Assembly (NCBI GenBank): GCA_002780205.1
Contig: PEVQ01000004.1
Coordinates: forward strand, 2,359-23,660
Source of the DNA: Elusimicrobia bacterium CG06_land_8_20_14_3_00_38_11
GTDB taxonomy: Bacteria > Elusimicrobiota > UBA8919
Reading direction: 5' to 3'
Length of the DNA stretch: 21,302 nt
The notes below the pieces were generated by a model. That model ran no database searches, had not been told where the DNA came from, and saw only the letters and a list, made by a program, of their open reading frames with translations. Numbering within the stretch: position 1 is the stretch's first letter; every line of letters begins with the position of its first letter. Shown piece by piece: positions 1-7,046 of the stretch. The translations under genes were made by a program, and so were the position numbers.

Positions 1-36
1 CTTTTTATCCGTGTTATCCGTGTTCTCCGTGGCTAA
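1..36. repeat. Dispersed repeat of the ccgtgt / ccgtggct type
   Basis: The left edge holds three near-copies of a short string (atccgtgtt, atccgtgtt, ctccgtggct). Related strings occur at 11685-11720, 17950-17977 and 18564-18592, all beside or inside gene starts. It ends just before the first possible uvrA start codon. No function can be assigned. Confidence 0.6.
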
Positions 37-65
37 CTTTGAAATTCCTATACATAAATATAAAT

Positions 66-2963
66 GTGAATTCAGATAAAATCATCATTAAAGGCGCGAG
101 GCAGCATAACCTTAAAAATATAAATCTTGAAATTCCGAGGAACAAACTGGTAGTAATAACAGGGCTATCGGGAAGCGGGAAATCGTCGCTTGCTTTTGAC
201 ACTATTTATGCCGAAGGGCAAAGACGGTATGTAGAATCGCTTTCCGCTTATGCCCGGCAATTTTTGGAGCAGATGGAAAAGCCGGATGTTGATTACATTT
301 CCGGTTTGTCGCCCGCAATTGCAATCCAGCAAAAAGCGGTTTCCCGGAATCCCCGCTCCACCGTCGGAACTGTCACCGAAATTTACGATTACCTGCGGCT
401 TCTTTTTGCCCGTGTAGGTATTCCGCACTGTCCAAAATGCGGGAGAGAAATAAAACCGCAGTCGGCCCAGCAGATTGTTTCCGAACTGATGAAACTTCCG
501 GTCGGCGCAAAAATAATTATTTTATCGCCGGTTATTCAGGGACGAAAAGGCGAATATTACGAACTTTTCAGAAACATTTTACAAAAGGGTTTTATCAGGG
601 CAAAAATTGACGGTAAAATCTTTGAACTTGAAAATCCGCCGAAATTAGAAAAATACAAAAGGCATGATATTTCAGTCGTTGTTGACCGCCTGGAAATTTC
701 GCCGTCGGCAAAATCGCGGTTAGCGGAGTCAGTAGAGTCGGCTCTCAAACTTTCAAACGGAATTGTAGTTGCCCAATTTATTGGGCTTGATAAATCAAGC
801 AACTACACGCAGGAACTGACCTTCTCCGAGCACCATTCTTGCACAAATTGTGGTATAAGTATTCCGGAAATTTCGCCGAGGTTTTTTTCGTTTAACGCTC
901 CTTACGGCGCGTGTTCGGAATGTGATGGGCTTGGTAAAAAAATAGAGGTTGACGAAGGACTTGTTGTACCGGACAAAAATCTGTCCGTCTATGACGGTGC
1001 GATTCTTCCTTGGTCAAAACCAATCACGACAAAAAGGCACCGCTGGTCGGGTGCTTGGTCAAATTATTATTTTTCGCTTTTGAGCGGCGTTGCCCGCCGT
1101 CACAATTTTTCGCTTGAGACACCTTTTAAGAAACTTTCGCGGGAAAATCAAAAATATATTTTATACGGCGACAATGAATTTGAAGGTGTTATAGGAAATC
1201 TTGAAAGAAGATATAAAGAAACGGGGTCGGAATATGTCCGCGAAGAAATTTTCACAAAATTCATGCGTTCAAAAATATGCGAAAAATGCCGCGGAGAGCG
1301 TCTCAAAGACGAAGCGCTCGCGGTTACCTTCGGAGGAAAAAATATTTCGGAAATTACCGGAATGTCTATAAAAGATGCGCTTGATTTTTTTAAAAACGTT
1401 AAACTTACCGAAACCGAGAAATTTATATCAAAAGAAATAGCAAAAGAGATCACTGCACGGCTTTCATTTTTGGAAAATGTAGGGCTTGACTACATCACAT
1501 TGGCGAGGGAGTCATCAACACTTGCCGGCGGCGAGGCGCAGAGGATACAGTTGGCGACTCAAATCGGCTCCGGGCTCGTCGGTGTTTTGTATGTTTTGGA
1601 TGAGCCGACCATCGGGCTTCACCAGAGGGATAACAGGCGGCTTTTGAACACGCTTTCAAATTTAAAAAATCTTGGTAATACCTTAATTGTGGTTGAACAC
1701 GACGAAGAAACTATCCGCTGCGCAGATTATATTATTGATTTGGGTCCAGGTGCGGGAAAAAACGGGGGTGAGATTGTTTTCGCCGGCAAAGTTGAGGATT
1801 TGCTCAAAAATGAAAAGTCATTGACGGCAAAATACTTAAACGGCGCCCTTACAATTCCCATTCCTCATAAATGTAGCCCCCGAATTCATTCGGGGATGAG
1901 TCCCGCATCACAGTGCGGGATAAACTCCGCGAATAGGGAAATTAAAAAATTTCTGGAAATAAAAGGCGCTTCACAGTTCAATCTGAAAAATATAGATGTC
2001 CGAATTCCTCTGGGAAATTTTACGGCAATAACCGGCGTTTCTGGGAGCGGAAAATCAACTCTTATCCATGAAATTTTATACAAAGCGCTGACGCATAAAA
2101 TTTACAAGTCAAAAGAAATTCCGGGAATTCACAGAGATATTTTGGGTTGGCAGAACATTGACAAAGTTATCATTGTGGACCAATCGCCGATAGGAAGAAC
2201 ACCGCGGAGCAACCCGGCGACATACACCGGCGTCTATACGCATATAAGGGATTTATTCAGCAAACTTCCTTTATCAAAAATGAGGGGCTATACGCCGGGC
2301 AGATTTTCTTTCAATGTGAAAGGCGGGCGGTGCGAGGCGTGCGGCGGAGACGGGACGAAAAAAATAGAGATGCAGTTTTTGCCGGATGTTTATGTAAAAT
2401 GCGATGTGTGTAAAGGCGACAGATTCAACGAGGAAACACTTTCGGTAAAATATAAAAACAAAAATATCTCGGAAGTCCTGGATATGAGCGTTTCAGAATC
2501 GCTGAAATTTTTTGAAAATATTCCGCAGATAAAAAAAACTCTGCTTACACTTTACGATGTCGGATTGGGATACATGAAATTAGGTCAGTCGGCGACAACG
2601 CTTTCCGGCGGCGAGGCGCAGAGGGTAAAACTGGCCTCGGAACTCACAAAAAGGGCGACAGGAAAGACGGTTTATATTTTGGATGAGCCGACAACCGGGC
2701 TTCATTTTGCGGATATTCATAAACTTTTGGAGGTTTTGCATCGCCTCGTTGATGCGGGCAATACGGTTATTGTTATTGAGCACAATTTGGATGTGATAAA
2801 AACCGCCGACTGGCTCGTTGATTTGGGTCCCGACGGCGGAGACAAGGGCGGCGAGGTTGTGTTTCAAGGAAAAATTGACGACATTTTTGGTATTGAAAAT
2901 TCACATACAGCAAAATATCTGAAAAACAAGTTAGCTTCCGACGACAAACAATGCAAATTCTGA
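66..2963 (+). CDS. uvrA: UvrA, excinuclease ABC subunit A (DNA damage recognition ATPase)
   Basis: UvrA scans DNA for bulky lesions and, with UvrB and UvrC, starts nucleotide excision repair in the cytoplasm. Numbering from the GTG at 66 gives 965 residues, normal for the family. Both ABC halves are intact: Walker A GLSGSGKS at 33-40, ABC signature LAGGEAQ at 486-492 and Walker B LDEPTIGLH from 511; second Walker A GVSGSGKST with its Lys at 663, second signature LSGGEAQ at 846-852 and LDEPTTGLH. The C-terminal zinc finger is CxxC at 756-759 and CxxC at 779-782, and upstream CxxC pairs are present. I chose GTG 66 because it gives the usual start MNSDKIIIKGARQHNL; a TTG at 39 would add nine atypical residues. 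Neither start has a clear ribosome site. An unusual linker of about 20 residues (604-623), encoded by two hairpins, separates the halves. The gene is alone in its transcription unit as far as visible. Confidence 0.97.
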   Translation: MNSDKIIIKGARQHNLKNINLEIPRNKLVVITGLSGSGKSSLAFDTIYAEGQRRYVESLSAYARQFLEQMEKPDVDYISGLSPAIAIQQKAVSRNPRSTVGTVTEIYDYLRLLFARVGIPHCPKCGREIKPQSAQQIVSELMKLPVGAKIIILSPVIQGRKGEYYELFRNILQKGFIRAKIDGKIFELENPPKLEKYKRHDISVVVDRLEISPSAKSRLAESVESALKLSNGIVVAQFIGLDKSSNYTQELTFSEHHSCTNCGISIPEISPRFFSFNAPYGACSECDGLGKKIEVDEGLVVPDKNLSVYDGAILPWSKPITTKRHRWSGAWSNYYFSLLSGVARRHNFSLETPFKKLSRENQKYILYGDNEFEGVIGNLERRYKETGSEYVREEIFTKFMRSKICEKCRGERLKDEALAVTFGGKNISEITGMSIKDALDFFKNVKLTETEKFISKEIAKEITARLSFLENVGLDYITLARESSTLAGGEAQRIQLATQIGSGLVGVLYVLDEPTIGLHQRDNRRLLNTLSNLKNLGNTLIVVEHDEETIRCADYIIDLGPGAGKNGGEIVFAGKVEDLLKNEKSLTAKYLNGALTIPIPHKCSPRIHSGMSPASQCGINSANREIKKFLEIKGASQFNLKNIDVRIPLGNFTAITGVSGSGKSTLIHEILYKALTHKIYKSKEIPGIHRDILGWQNIDKVIIVDQSPIGRTPRSNPATYTGVYTHIRDLFSKLPLSKMRGYTPGRFSFNVKGGRCEACGGDGTKKIEMQFLPDVYVKCDVCKGDRFNEETLSVKYKNKNISEVLDMSVSESLKFFENIPQIKKTLLTLYDVGLGYMKLGQSATTLSGGEAQRVKLASELTKRATGKTVYILDEPTTGLHFADIHKLLEVLHRLVDAGNTVIVIEHNLDVIKTADWLVDLGPDGGDKGGEVVFQGKIDDIFGIENSHTAKYLKNKLASDDKQCKF
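1878..1920. repeat. Two-hairpin palindromic element inside uvrA
   Basis: Two perfect stem-loops lie back to back in the uvrA reading frame. The first has 8-bp arms (CCCCGAAT at 1878-1885, ATTCGGGG at 1888-1895, loop TC). The second has 7-bp arms (TCCCGCA at 1901-1907, TGCGGGA at 1914-1920). Outside them GAGT (1898-1901) and ACTC extend the second pairing imperfectly. The frame stays open and codes residues about 604-623, where UvrA proteins normally have a short charged linker. Confidence 0.8.
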
Positions 2964-2992
2964 AAAAATTAAAATTGAAAAATTAGAATTGA

Positions 2993-3021
2993 TTGACATT
3001 TGTTTAAATTTTTTGTATTAT
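2993..3021 (+). promoter_or_regulatory. Predicted sigma70-type promoter of pckA
   Basis: TTGACA at 2993-2998 and TATTAT at 3016-3021 are separated by 17 bases, an almost perfect housekeeping promoter. Transcription would start near 3028, leaving about 60 bases of leader before the pckA ATG at 3091. The -35 hexamer sits at the end of an A+T-rich repeat (aattaaaattgaaaaattag...) of a type seen elsewhere in the window. Confidence 0.7.
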
Positions 3022-3090
3022 CAAACAATATCATAAAGAATTTATATTTTTTATGTTGATTTTTTTTGCGTGAAAGGGGAAAATATAAAA

Positions 3091-4863
3091 ATGTCCACAC
3101 CACTTGAAAAATGGGTTGAAAAACAGGCGGAACTTGCAAAGCCGAAAAAAATCTATTGGTTTGACGGTTCCGAAAAAGAGACAAGAAAAATCGTTGAAAT
3201 CGGGATGCGGGAAGAAAAAATCAACGGTTACCCGGTATTTACCGAGTTAAATCAGAAAACATGGCCCAATGCCTACTATCACAGAAGCCATCCGACAGAT
3301 GTTGCAAGAACCGAGCAGTTAACTTTTGTGTGTCATCCCGACAAAGAAACAGCAGGACCTAACAACAACTGGATGCACCCTGACGAAGCGAAGAGAAAAC
3401 TTACAAAACTTTCCGACGGTTGTATGAAAGGAAAAACGATGTATGTTCTTCCGTATATGATGGGACATCCTGATTTCCCTTATTCAAAAGCATGCGTTGA
3501 AATAACGGATCTCAGTTATGTCGCAGTAAGTATGGCAATAATGACACGGTTGGGGAGCGATGTTATCAAAAAAATAGGCAATTCCGAAAACTTTGTAAAA
3601 GGGTTTCACTCCGTCGGTGACTTTGACCCGAAGAAGCGGTTCGTCATGCATTTTCCGGATGAGAATCTGGTGTGGAGCATCGGTTCCGGTTACGGAGGGA
3701 ATGCACTTTTAGGAAAGAAATGTGTTGCTTTGCGGTTGGCTTCCTGCCTTGGACTTAAAGAGGGTTGGCTTGCCGAACATATGTCGATAATTGGGGTAGA
3801 GGATTCGCAGGGGAAAATTACATATATTGCAGCGGCGTTTCCGTCTGCCTGTGGAAAAACAAATCTCGCGATGTTGCAGTCGGCACTTCCCGGCTACAAA
3901 GTGTGGACTGTTGGAGACGATATAGCATGGATGAATATAGGTCCGGACGGGCGGCTCTGGGCGATAAATCCTGAAACCGGATATTTCGGCGTCGCACCCG
4001 GAACAGCACTTAATACAAATCCGAATATTATTAAAACGCTTAAAGCGGGAAAATTTTTTCCGACACTTTTTACGAATACCGGTCTTGATTTGGATAAAAA
4101 CGAACCGTGGTGGGAAGGGCTTGACGGCGATGTGCCGGAAAATATAATTGATTGGCAGGGAAATAAATGGACGCCGGAAAGCGGAACGAAAGCGGCGCAT
4201 CCGAATTCAAGGTTTACCGTCTCAATTTATAATTCGGCTACACTTTCTAAAGAGTTTGACAATCCCAAAGGCGTTCCTATATCCGCGATAATTTTCGGCG
4301 GGAAAAGGTCGCAACTTGTACCTCTTGTCGTTGAAAGTTTCAACTGGCCCAATGGTGTGTTTTTAGGTGCAAGAATGGGTTCCGAAACCACCGCAGCGGC
4401 AATTCATAAAGAGGGTCAACTCCGTCGCGATCCGATGGCTATGCTTCCTTTCTGCGGGTACAATATGGGCGATTATTTCAGGCACTGGCTTGATGTAGGT
4501 AAGAAGTTAAAAAATCCGCCGAAGATATTTTCCGTCAACTGGTTTAGAACCGATGAAAACGGTTCCTTTATCTGGCCCGGTTTCGGAGATAATATCAGGG
4601 TTTTGAAATGGATTATTGACCGTGTTAATAACAAAGTGAAAGCGGTTTCCACGCCCGTAGGTCTTGTGCCGGATTTGGATGACATGGATATAAGCGGACT
4701 GAGCATACCAAGGAAAAATTTAGAAAAACTATTTGAGGTAAAAATCGCCGATTGGAAAGATGAACTGGAAGATGCGGGAAAATTTTTCAAGCAGTTCGGT
4801 AAAAAATTTCCTGCGGAATTGGAAAACGAACTTACAAAACTTAATTCAGATGCGCGGGGTTGA
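3091..4863 (+). CDS. pckA: Phosphoenolpyruvate carboxykinase, GTP-dependent
   Basis: The enzyme converts oxaloacetate plus GTP to phosphoenolpyruvate, GDP and CO2 (EC 4.1.1.32), linking TCA-cycle acids to gluconeogenesis in the cytoplasm. The 590 residues match the GTP-type family, not the shorter ATP type. Visible motifs are the early substrate-binding Arg in VARTEQ (R73), the PEPCK P-loop ACGKTN (253-258), the metal-binding VGDDIAW (GDD at 275-277), AINPETGYFGVAPGT, and FGGKRS from 402. I chose ATG 3091 because a purine-rich site (aaagggga, 3073-3080) precedes it by 10 bases and the product starts STPLEKW as in the family; a GTG at 3070 would add seven residues. It has its own promoter at 2993-3021, so it is probably expressed independently of uvrA. 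The next gene's promoter overlaps its stop codon. Confidence 0.97.
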   Translation: MSTPLEKWVEKQAELAKPKKIYWFDGSEKETRKIVEIGMREEKINGYPVFTELNQKTWPNAYYHRSHPTDVARTEQLTFVCHPDKETAGPNNNWMHPDEAKRKLTKLSDGCMKGKTMYVLPYMMGHPDFPYSKACVEITDLSYVAVSMAIMTRLGSDVIKKIGNSENFVKGFHSVGDFDPKKRFVMHFPDENLVWSIGSGYGGNALLGKKCVALRLASCLGLKEGWLAEHMSIIGVEDSQGKITYIAAAFPSACGKTNLAMLQSALPGYKVWTVGDDIAWMNIGPDGRLWAINPETGYFGVAPGTALNTNPNIIKTLKAGKFFPTLFTNTGLDLDKNEPWWEGLDGDVPENIIDWQGNKWTPESGTKAAHPNSRFTVSIYNSATLSKEFDNPKGVPISAIIFGGKRSQLVPLVVESFNWPNGVFLGARMGSETTAAAIHKEGQLRRDPMAMLPFCGYNMGDYFRHWLDVGKKLKNPPKIFSVNWFRTDENGSFIWPGFGDNIRVLKWIIDRVNNKVKAVSTPVGLVPDLDDMDISGLSIPRKNLEKLFEVKIADWKDELEDAGKFFKQFGKKFPAELENELTKLNSDARG

Positions 4864-4888
4864 CAAAATCCAAAAAATTATTTATAAT
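4860..4888 (+). promoter_or_regulatory. Perfect-consensus sigma70-type promoter of the pal block
   Basis: TTGACA at 4860-4865 and TATAAT at 4883-4888 are 17 bases apart, the textbook consensus. The -35 box overlaps the pckA stop codon (TGA 4861-4863). Start of transcription is expected near 4895, about 30 bases before the pal ATG. This implies strong constitutive expression of pal and the genes behind it. Confidence 0.8.
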
Positions 4889-4913
4889 AACTTACAGGAA
4901 AAATTTTTATTTT

Positions 4914-4918
4914 GGAGG
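4914..4918 (+). promoter_or_regulatory. Strong ribosome binding site that sets the pal start
   Basis: GGAGG lies six bases before ATG 4925. It favours this start over the upstream Met at 4760 (inside pckA) and over in-frame starts further down (ATG 4979, GTG 5054), even though the result is an unusually long signal region. Nearly the same sequence (ttggaggtgttt plus ATG) precedes the HEAT-repeat gene at 11675. Confidence 0.75.
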
Positions 4919-4924
4919 TGTTTT

Positions 4925-5596
4925 ATGAGAAACGCGGAACAGACGCAGAACATAACGCGGAACAGACGCGGAACAAGGATGGGGTTTTTAATTTTTAATC
5001 ATGTCATGCTGAATTTATTTCAGCATCTCTTTAGATCCCGAAACAAGTTCGGGGTGACACTTTTCGTGTCATTTTTAATTTTTAATTGTCTTTTTACCGG
5101 CTGCGCCAAGAAAAAAATTGTGAGGCCGCCGGAGCCGGTTACTACGATTGAAAAACAGACAGAAGAGCCGTCTTTAAGAGGGAAAGAGTATAAAAATGTT
5201 CCTCAACTTGCAACCGTTTATTTTGATTATGACAATGCAACTTTACGTCCCGATGCAAGAAACATACTTGCCAAAAATGCGTCTTGGCTTAAAGATAATT
5301 CTGATGTGGAAATTATTGTTGAAGGACATTGCGATGAAAGAGGAACAACGGATTACAATATTGCATTGGGCGACCGGCGCGCAAAATCGGTGAGAAGTTA
5401 TCTGATGAAACTCGGCATAAAAGGGAACCGTATGGCGACAATTTCATATGGCGAGGAAAGACCGGTTGACTCAGGTCATGACGAAGCGGCCTGGTCAAAA
5501 AACCGGCGTGCAGATATGCTCGGTAGAATTCCGGAAAACGTCCCAAAAGAAATTCTGAATGACAAAGTAATAAAGAAAAAAAATCCAAAAAAATAA
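4925..5596 (+). CDS. pal: Pal, peptidoglycan-associated outer-membrane lipoprotein
   Basis: Pal ties the outer membrane to peptidoglycan and works with TolB. From ATG 4925 the product is 223 residues. A lipobox LFTGC places the lipidated Cys at residue 60. The OmpA-like domain follows (about 80-190) with the hallmark EGHCDERGT (133-141), YNIALGDRRA and YGEERP. The C-terminus is lysine-rich. The oddity is the 59 residues before the Cys, far longer than a normal lipoprotein signal. They are encoded almost entirely by repeats: a gcggaacag string (residues about 3-17), an A+T-rich 15-mer, a 72-base hairpin element, and a second copy of the same 15-mer that codes the hydrophobic core FLIFN. An in-frame GTG at 5054 would give a conventional 17-residue signal (MTLFVSFLIFNCLFTGC) but lacks a ribosome site. 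The cpoB-like gene follows after 3 bases. Confidence 0.93.
   Translation: MRNAEQTQNITRNRRGTRMGFLIFNHVMLNLFQHLFRSRNKFGVTLFVSFLIFNCLFTGCAKKKIVRPPEPVTTIEKQTEEPSLRGKEYKNVPQLATVYFDYDNATLRPDARNILAKNASWLKDNSDVEIIVEGHCDERGTTDYNIALGDRRAKSVRSYLMKLGIKGNRMATISYGEERPVDSGHDEAAWSKNRRADMLGRIPENVPKEILNDKVIKKKNPKK
4931..4976. repeat. gcggaacag-type dispersed repeat in the pal 5' codons
   Basis: Two near-copies of a unit aacgcggaacagacgcRgaaca lie in tandem. Bases 4956-4976 match 17052-17072, between prs and rplY, exactly over 21 bases. Here the repeat is read as protein (pal residues about 3-17); there it is intergenic. Confidence 0.85.
4985..5086. repeat. 72-base triple-hairpin element between 15-bp direct repeats, in frame in pal
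   Basis: TTTTTAATTTTTAAT occurs at 4985-4999 and again at 5072-5086. Between them lie 72 bases (24 codons) with three perfect hairpins: ATGCTGAA/TTCAGCAT (5006-5026), CCCGAA/TTCGGG (5037-5053) and TGACAC/GTGTCA (5055-5071). The core 5003-5058 begins GTCAT and ends TGAC, like the elements at 11579-11641 and 13991-14034. Removing 72 plus one 15-base copy (87 bases) would keep the pal frame. Confidence 0.85.
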
Positions 5597-5599
5597 TTT

Positions 5600-6319
5600 A
5601 TGGATTTAAAAAATTCTTTACCACTTACGACTTTCTACTTACTACTTACTGTTATTCTTTCCGGTTGCGTTGCGACGCAGAAAGATGTTGTAAATCTTCA
5701 GTCCGACATAGTAAAACTCCAAAATCAACTTTCTGAAATGCAGAAAAATCAGGCGGACTTATCCGTTCAGATGGAAGACCTCAACGCCAATATAAAAACA
5801 TTAAATTCAAAAATAGAGGAAACCAACGAGCGATTTGTGATTTTTGGCCAGAAGTTAGAAGACACGAATGTTGACTTTACAAATAAACTTTCGCTGTTAT
5901 CCGAAAAAGTTACAAAAAAAATAGATGAAACAAAGCCGACTCCGACCCAGATTTACGGCGCGGCATATACCGATTATACGATGAGAAATTACGATTTAGC
6001 AGTCGGAGGATTTCAGGAATATATTCAGCAATATCCGAACGGGACTCTTGTTTCAAATGCACAGTTCTGGATAGGCGTCTGTTTTTATAAGAAAGGTGAT
6101 TATAAAAAAGCGGTGGAAAATTTCGATAAATTTATCGCTTCATATCCGAAATCGGAAAAAATACCGTCGGCAAAATTGAAAAAGGCAAATTCGTTTCTGA
6201 AACTTAAAAAAGAGTCACAAGCGATTGCATTGTTTGAAGACATTGTTAAAAATTATCCGAAAACCTCCGAAGCCAGACAGTCGGAAAAATATCTTGCCCC
6301 TCTCAAAAAATCTCAATGA
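5600..6319 (+). CDS. CpoB/YbgF-like outer-membrane lipoprotein with coiled coil and TPRs
   Basis: The 239-residue product has a lipoprotein signal with lipobox LSGC (Cys 23), a long heptad-like, Gln/Leu/Lys-rich coiled coil (about 28-105), and a TPR-type C-terminal domain (about 113-235) with repeats such as YDLAVGGFQEYIQQYPNG, GDYKKAVENFDKFIASYPKS and SQAIALFEDIVKNYPKT. This is the layout of CpoB (YbgF), which coordinates Tol-Pal with peptidoglycan synthesis, although E. coli CpoB is a soluble periplasmic protein and this one is lipidated. It starts 3 bases after pal with no ribosome site, so translation is probably coupled, and its stop overlaps the next start (ATGA). The signal is coded by a repetitive cttac / ctact string at 5622-5650. 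Confidence 0.85.
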   Translation: MDLKNSLPLTTFYLLLTVILSGCVATQKDVVNLQSDIVKLQNQLSEMQKNQADLSVQMEDLNANIKTLNSKIEETNERFVIFGQKLEDTNVDFTNKLSLLSEKVTKKIDETKPTPTQIYGAAYTDYTMRNYDLAVGGFQEYIQQYPNGTLVSNAQFWIGVCFYKKGDYKKAVENFDKFIASYPKSEKIPSAKLKKANSFLKLKKESQAIALFEDIVKNYPKTSEARQSEKYLAPLKKSQ

Positions 6320-7041
6320 CGGACATAAAACTCGGTTTTATTATTTCCATATCAGTTCATTTTTTGTTTTTTTTGTTTTTGTCGCTCGGTTCCAAATCAT
6401 CATCAAAAATATATTATATTCCTATACAGGTAATCGGTTCAAGTTATGGTAGCAGTGGTGCAGGAGGTTTAGGCGGAACCGGTGGCGAGAGCGGGAGTGC
6501 TCCATCCGGCGGGATTTCCGCGGAAAAAATATCGGAGACGAAAAAAACAGGAGATGTTGTAAAACCCGGCGATATTGTGGCAGGGAAAGTTGTTTCAAAA
6601 AAATCAAAACTGGACAAAAAAGATATTCTGAAGTGGGAGAAAGAAACGGGAAAAGGGCCAGGAATCGGGCCCGGAAGCGGCACGGGATTGGGCACAGGAA
6701 TCGGGCCCGGAAGCGGCACGGGATTGGGCACAGGTATCGGGGTTAATGCCGGCAATTTTCCGTATATGGGGTATGTCAACATTTTAAGGAACAAAGTTGC
6801 GCAGAATTGGAATCCGGAGCCGTATCCGTCCAGCAGCCCGAAAAAAGTTCTGGTATATTTTAAGATATTAAAAGACGGCGTTGTTGCAAATCTGACGGTA
6901 AAAGAATCCGCCGGCGTTTCTTTTATAGACAGGTCAGCCATCAGAGCGATTATGAATTCTGCGCCGTTTCCCCCGTTACCTGCCGGTTATGCCGACGATT
7001 ATTTAGGCGTTTATTTTATGTTTGAACTTTCAGGAAGTTAA
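6316..7041 (+). CDS. TonB/TolA-like energy-transducing envelope protein
   Basis: The 241-residue product has one N-terminal transmembrane helix (about 5-25, after a short cytoplasmic start), a Gly/Ser-rich and Lys-rich middle expected to cross the periplasm, and a TonB C-terminal-type domain (about 150-241) with NILRNKVAQNWNP, VYFKILKDG, SAIRAI and a Pro-rich PFPPLP. Its place between the cpoB-like gene and tolB suggests it fills the TolA role. Sequence alone cannot separate TolA from TonB, so no symbol is given. Its partners TolQ/TolR (or ExbB/ExbD) are not in this window. The start overlaps the upstream stop by ATGA, indicating coupling. The linker contains a perfect 36-bp tandem duplication. 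Confidence 0.82.
   Translation: MTDIKLGFIISISVHFLFFLFLSLGSKSSSKIYYIPIQVIGSSYGSSGAGGLGGTGGESGSAPSGGISAEKISETKKTGDVVKPGDIVAGKVVSKKSKLDKKDILKWEKETGKGPGIGPGSGTGLGTGIGPGSGTGLGTGIGVNAGNFPYMGYVNILRNKVAQNWNPEPYPSSSPKKVLVYFKILKDGVVANLTVKESAGVSFIDRSAIRAIMNSAPFPPLPAGYADDYLGVYFMFELSGS
6661..6732 (+). repeat. Perfect 36-bp tandem duplication in the tonB-like linker
   Basis: Bases 6661-6696 and 6697-6732 are identical. Each codes GIGPGSGTGLGT. A degenerate third start (ggtatcgggg) follows. The lack of silent differences points to a recent, length-variable duplication. It extends the flexible periplasmic linker by 12 residues. Confidence 0.95.
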
Positions 7042-7046
7042 AAGCA

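Noticed and set aside
4760..4924. Longer N-terminus of Pal starting inside pckA
   Set aside because: It would overlap pckA by over 100 bases and lacks a ribosome site, while ATG 4925 has GGAGG at a good distance.
6444..6941. Pro-rich minus-strand frame opposite the tonB-like gene
   Set aside because: It is the antisense of a Gly-rich linker (GIGPGSGTG gives PVPLPGPIP); the plus strand has a clear domain structure.
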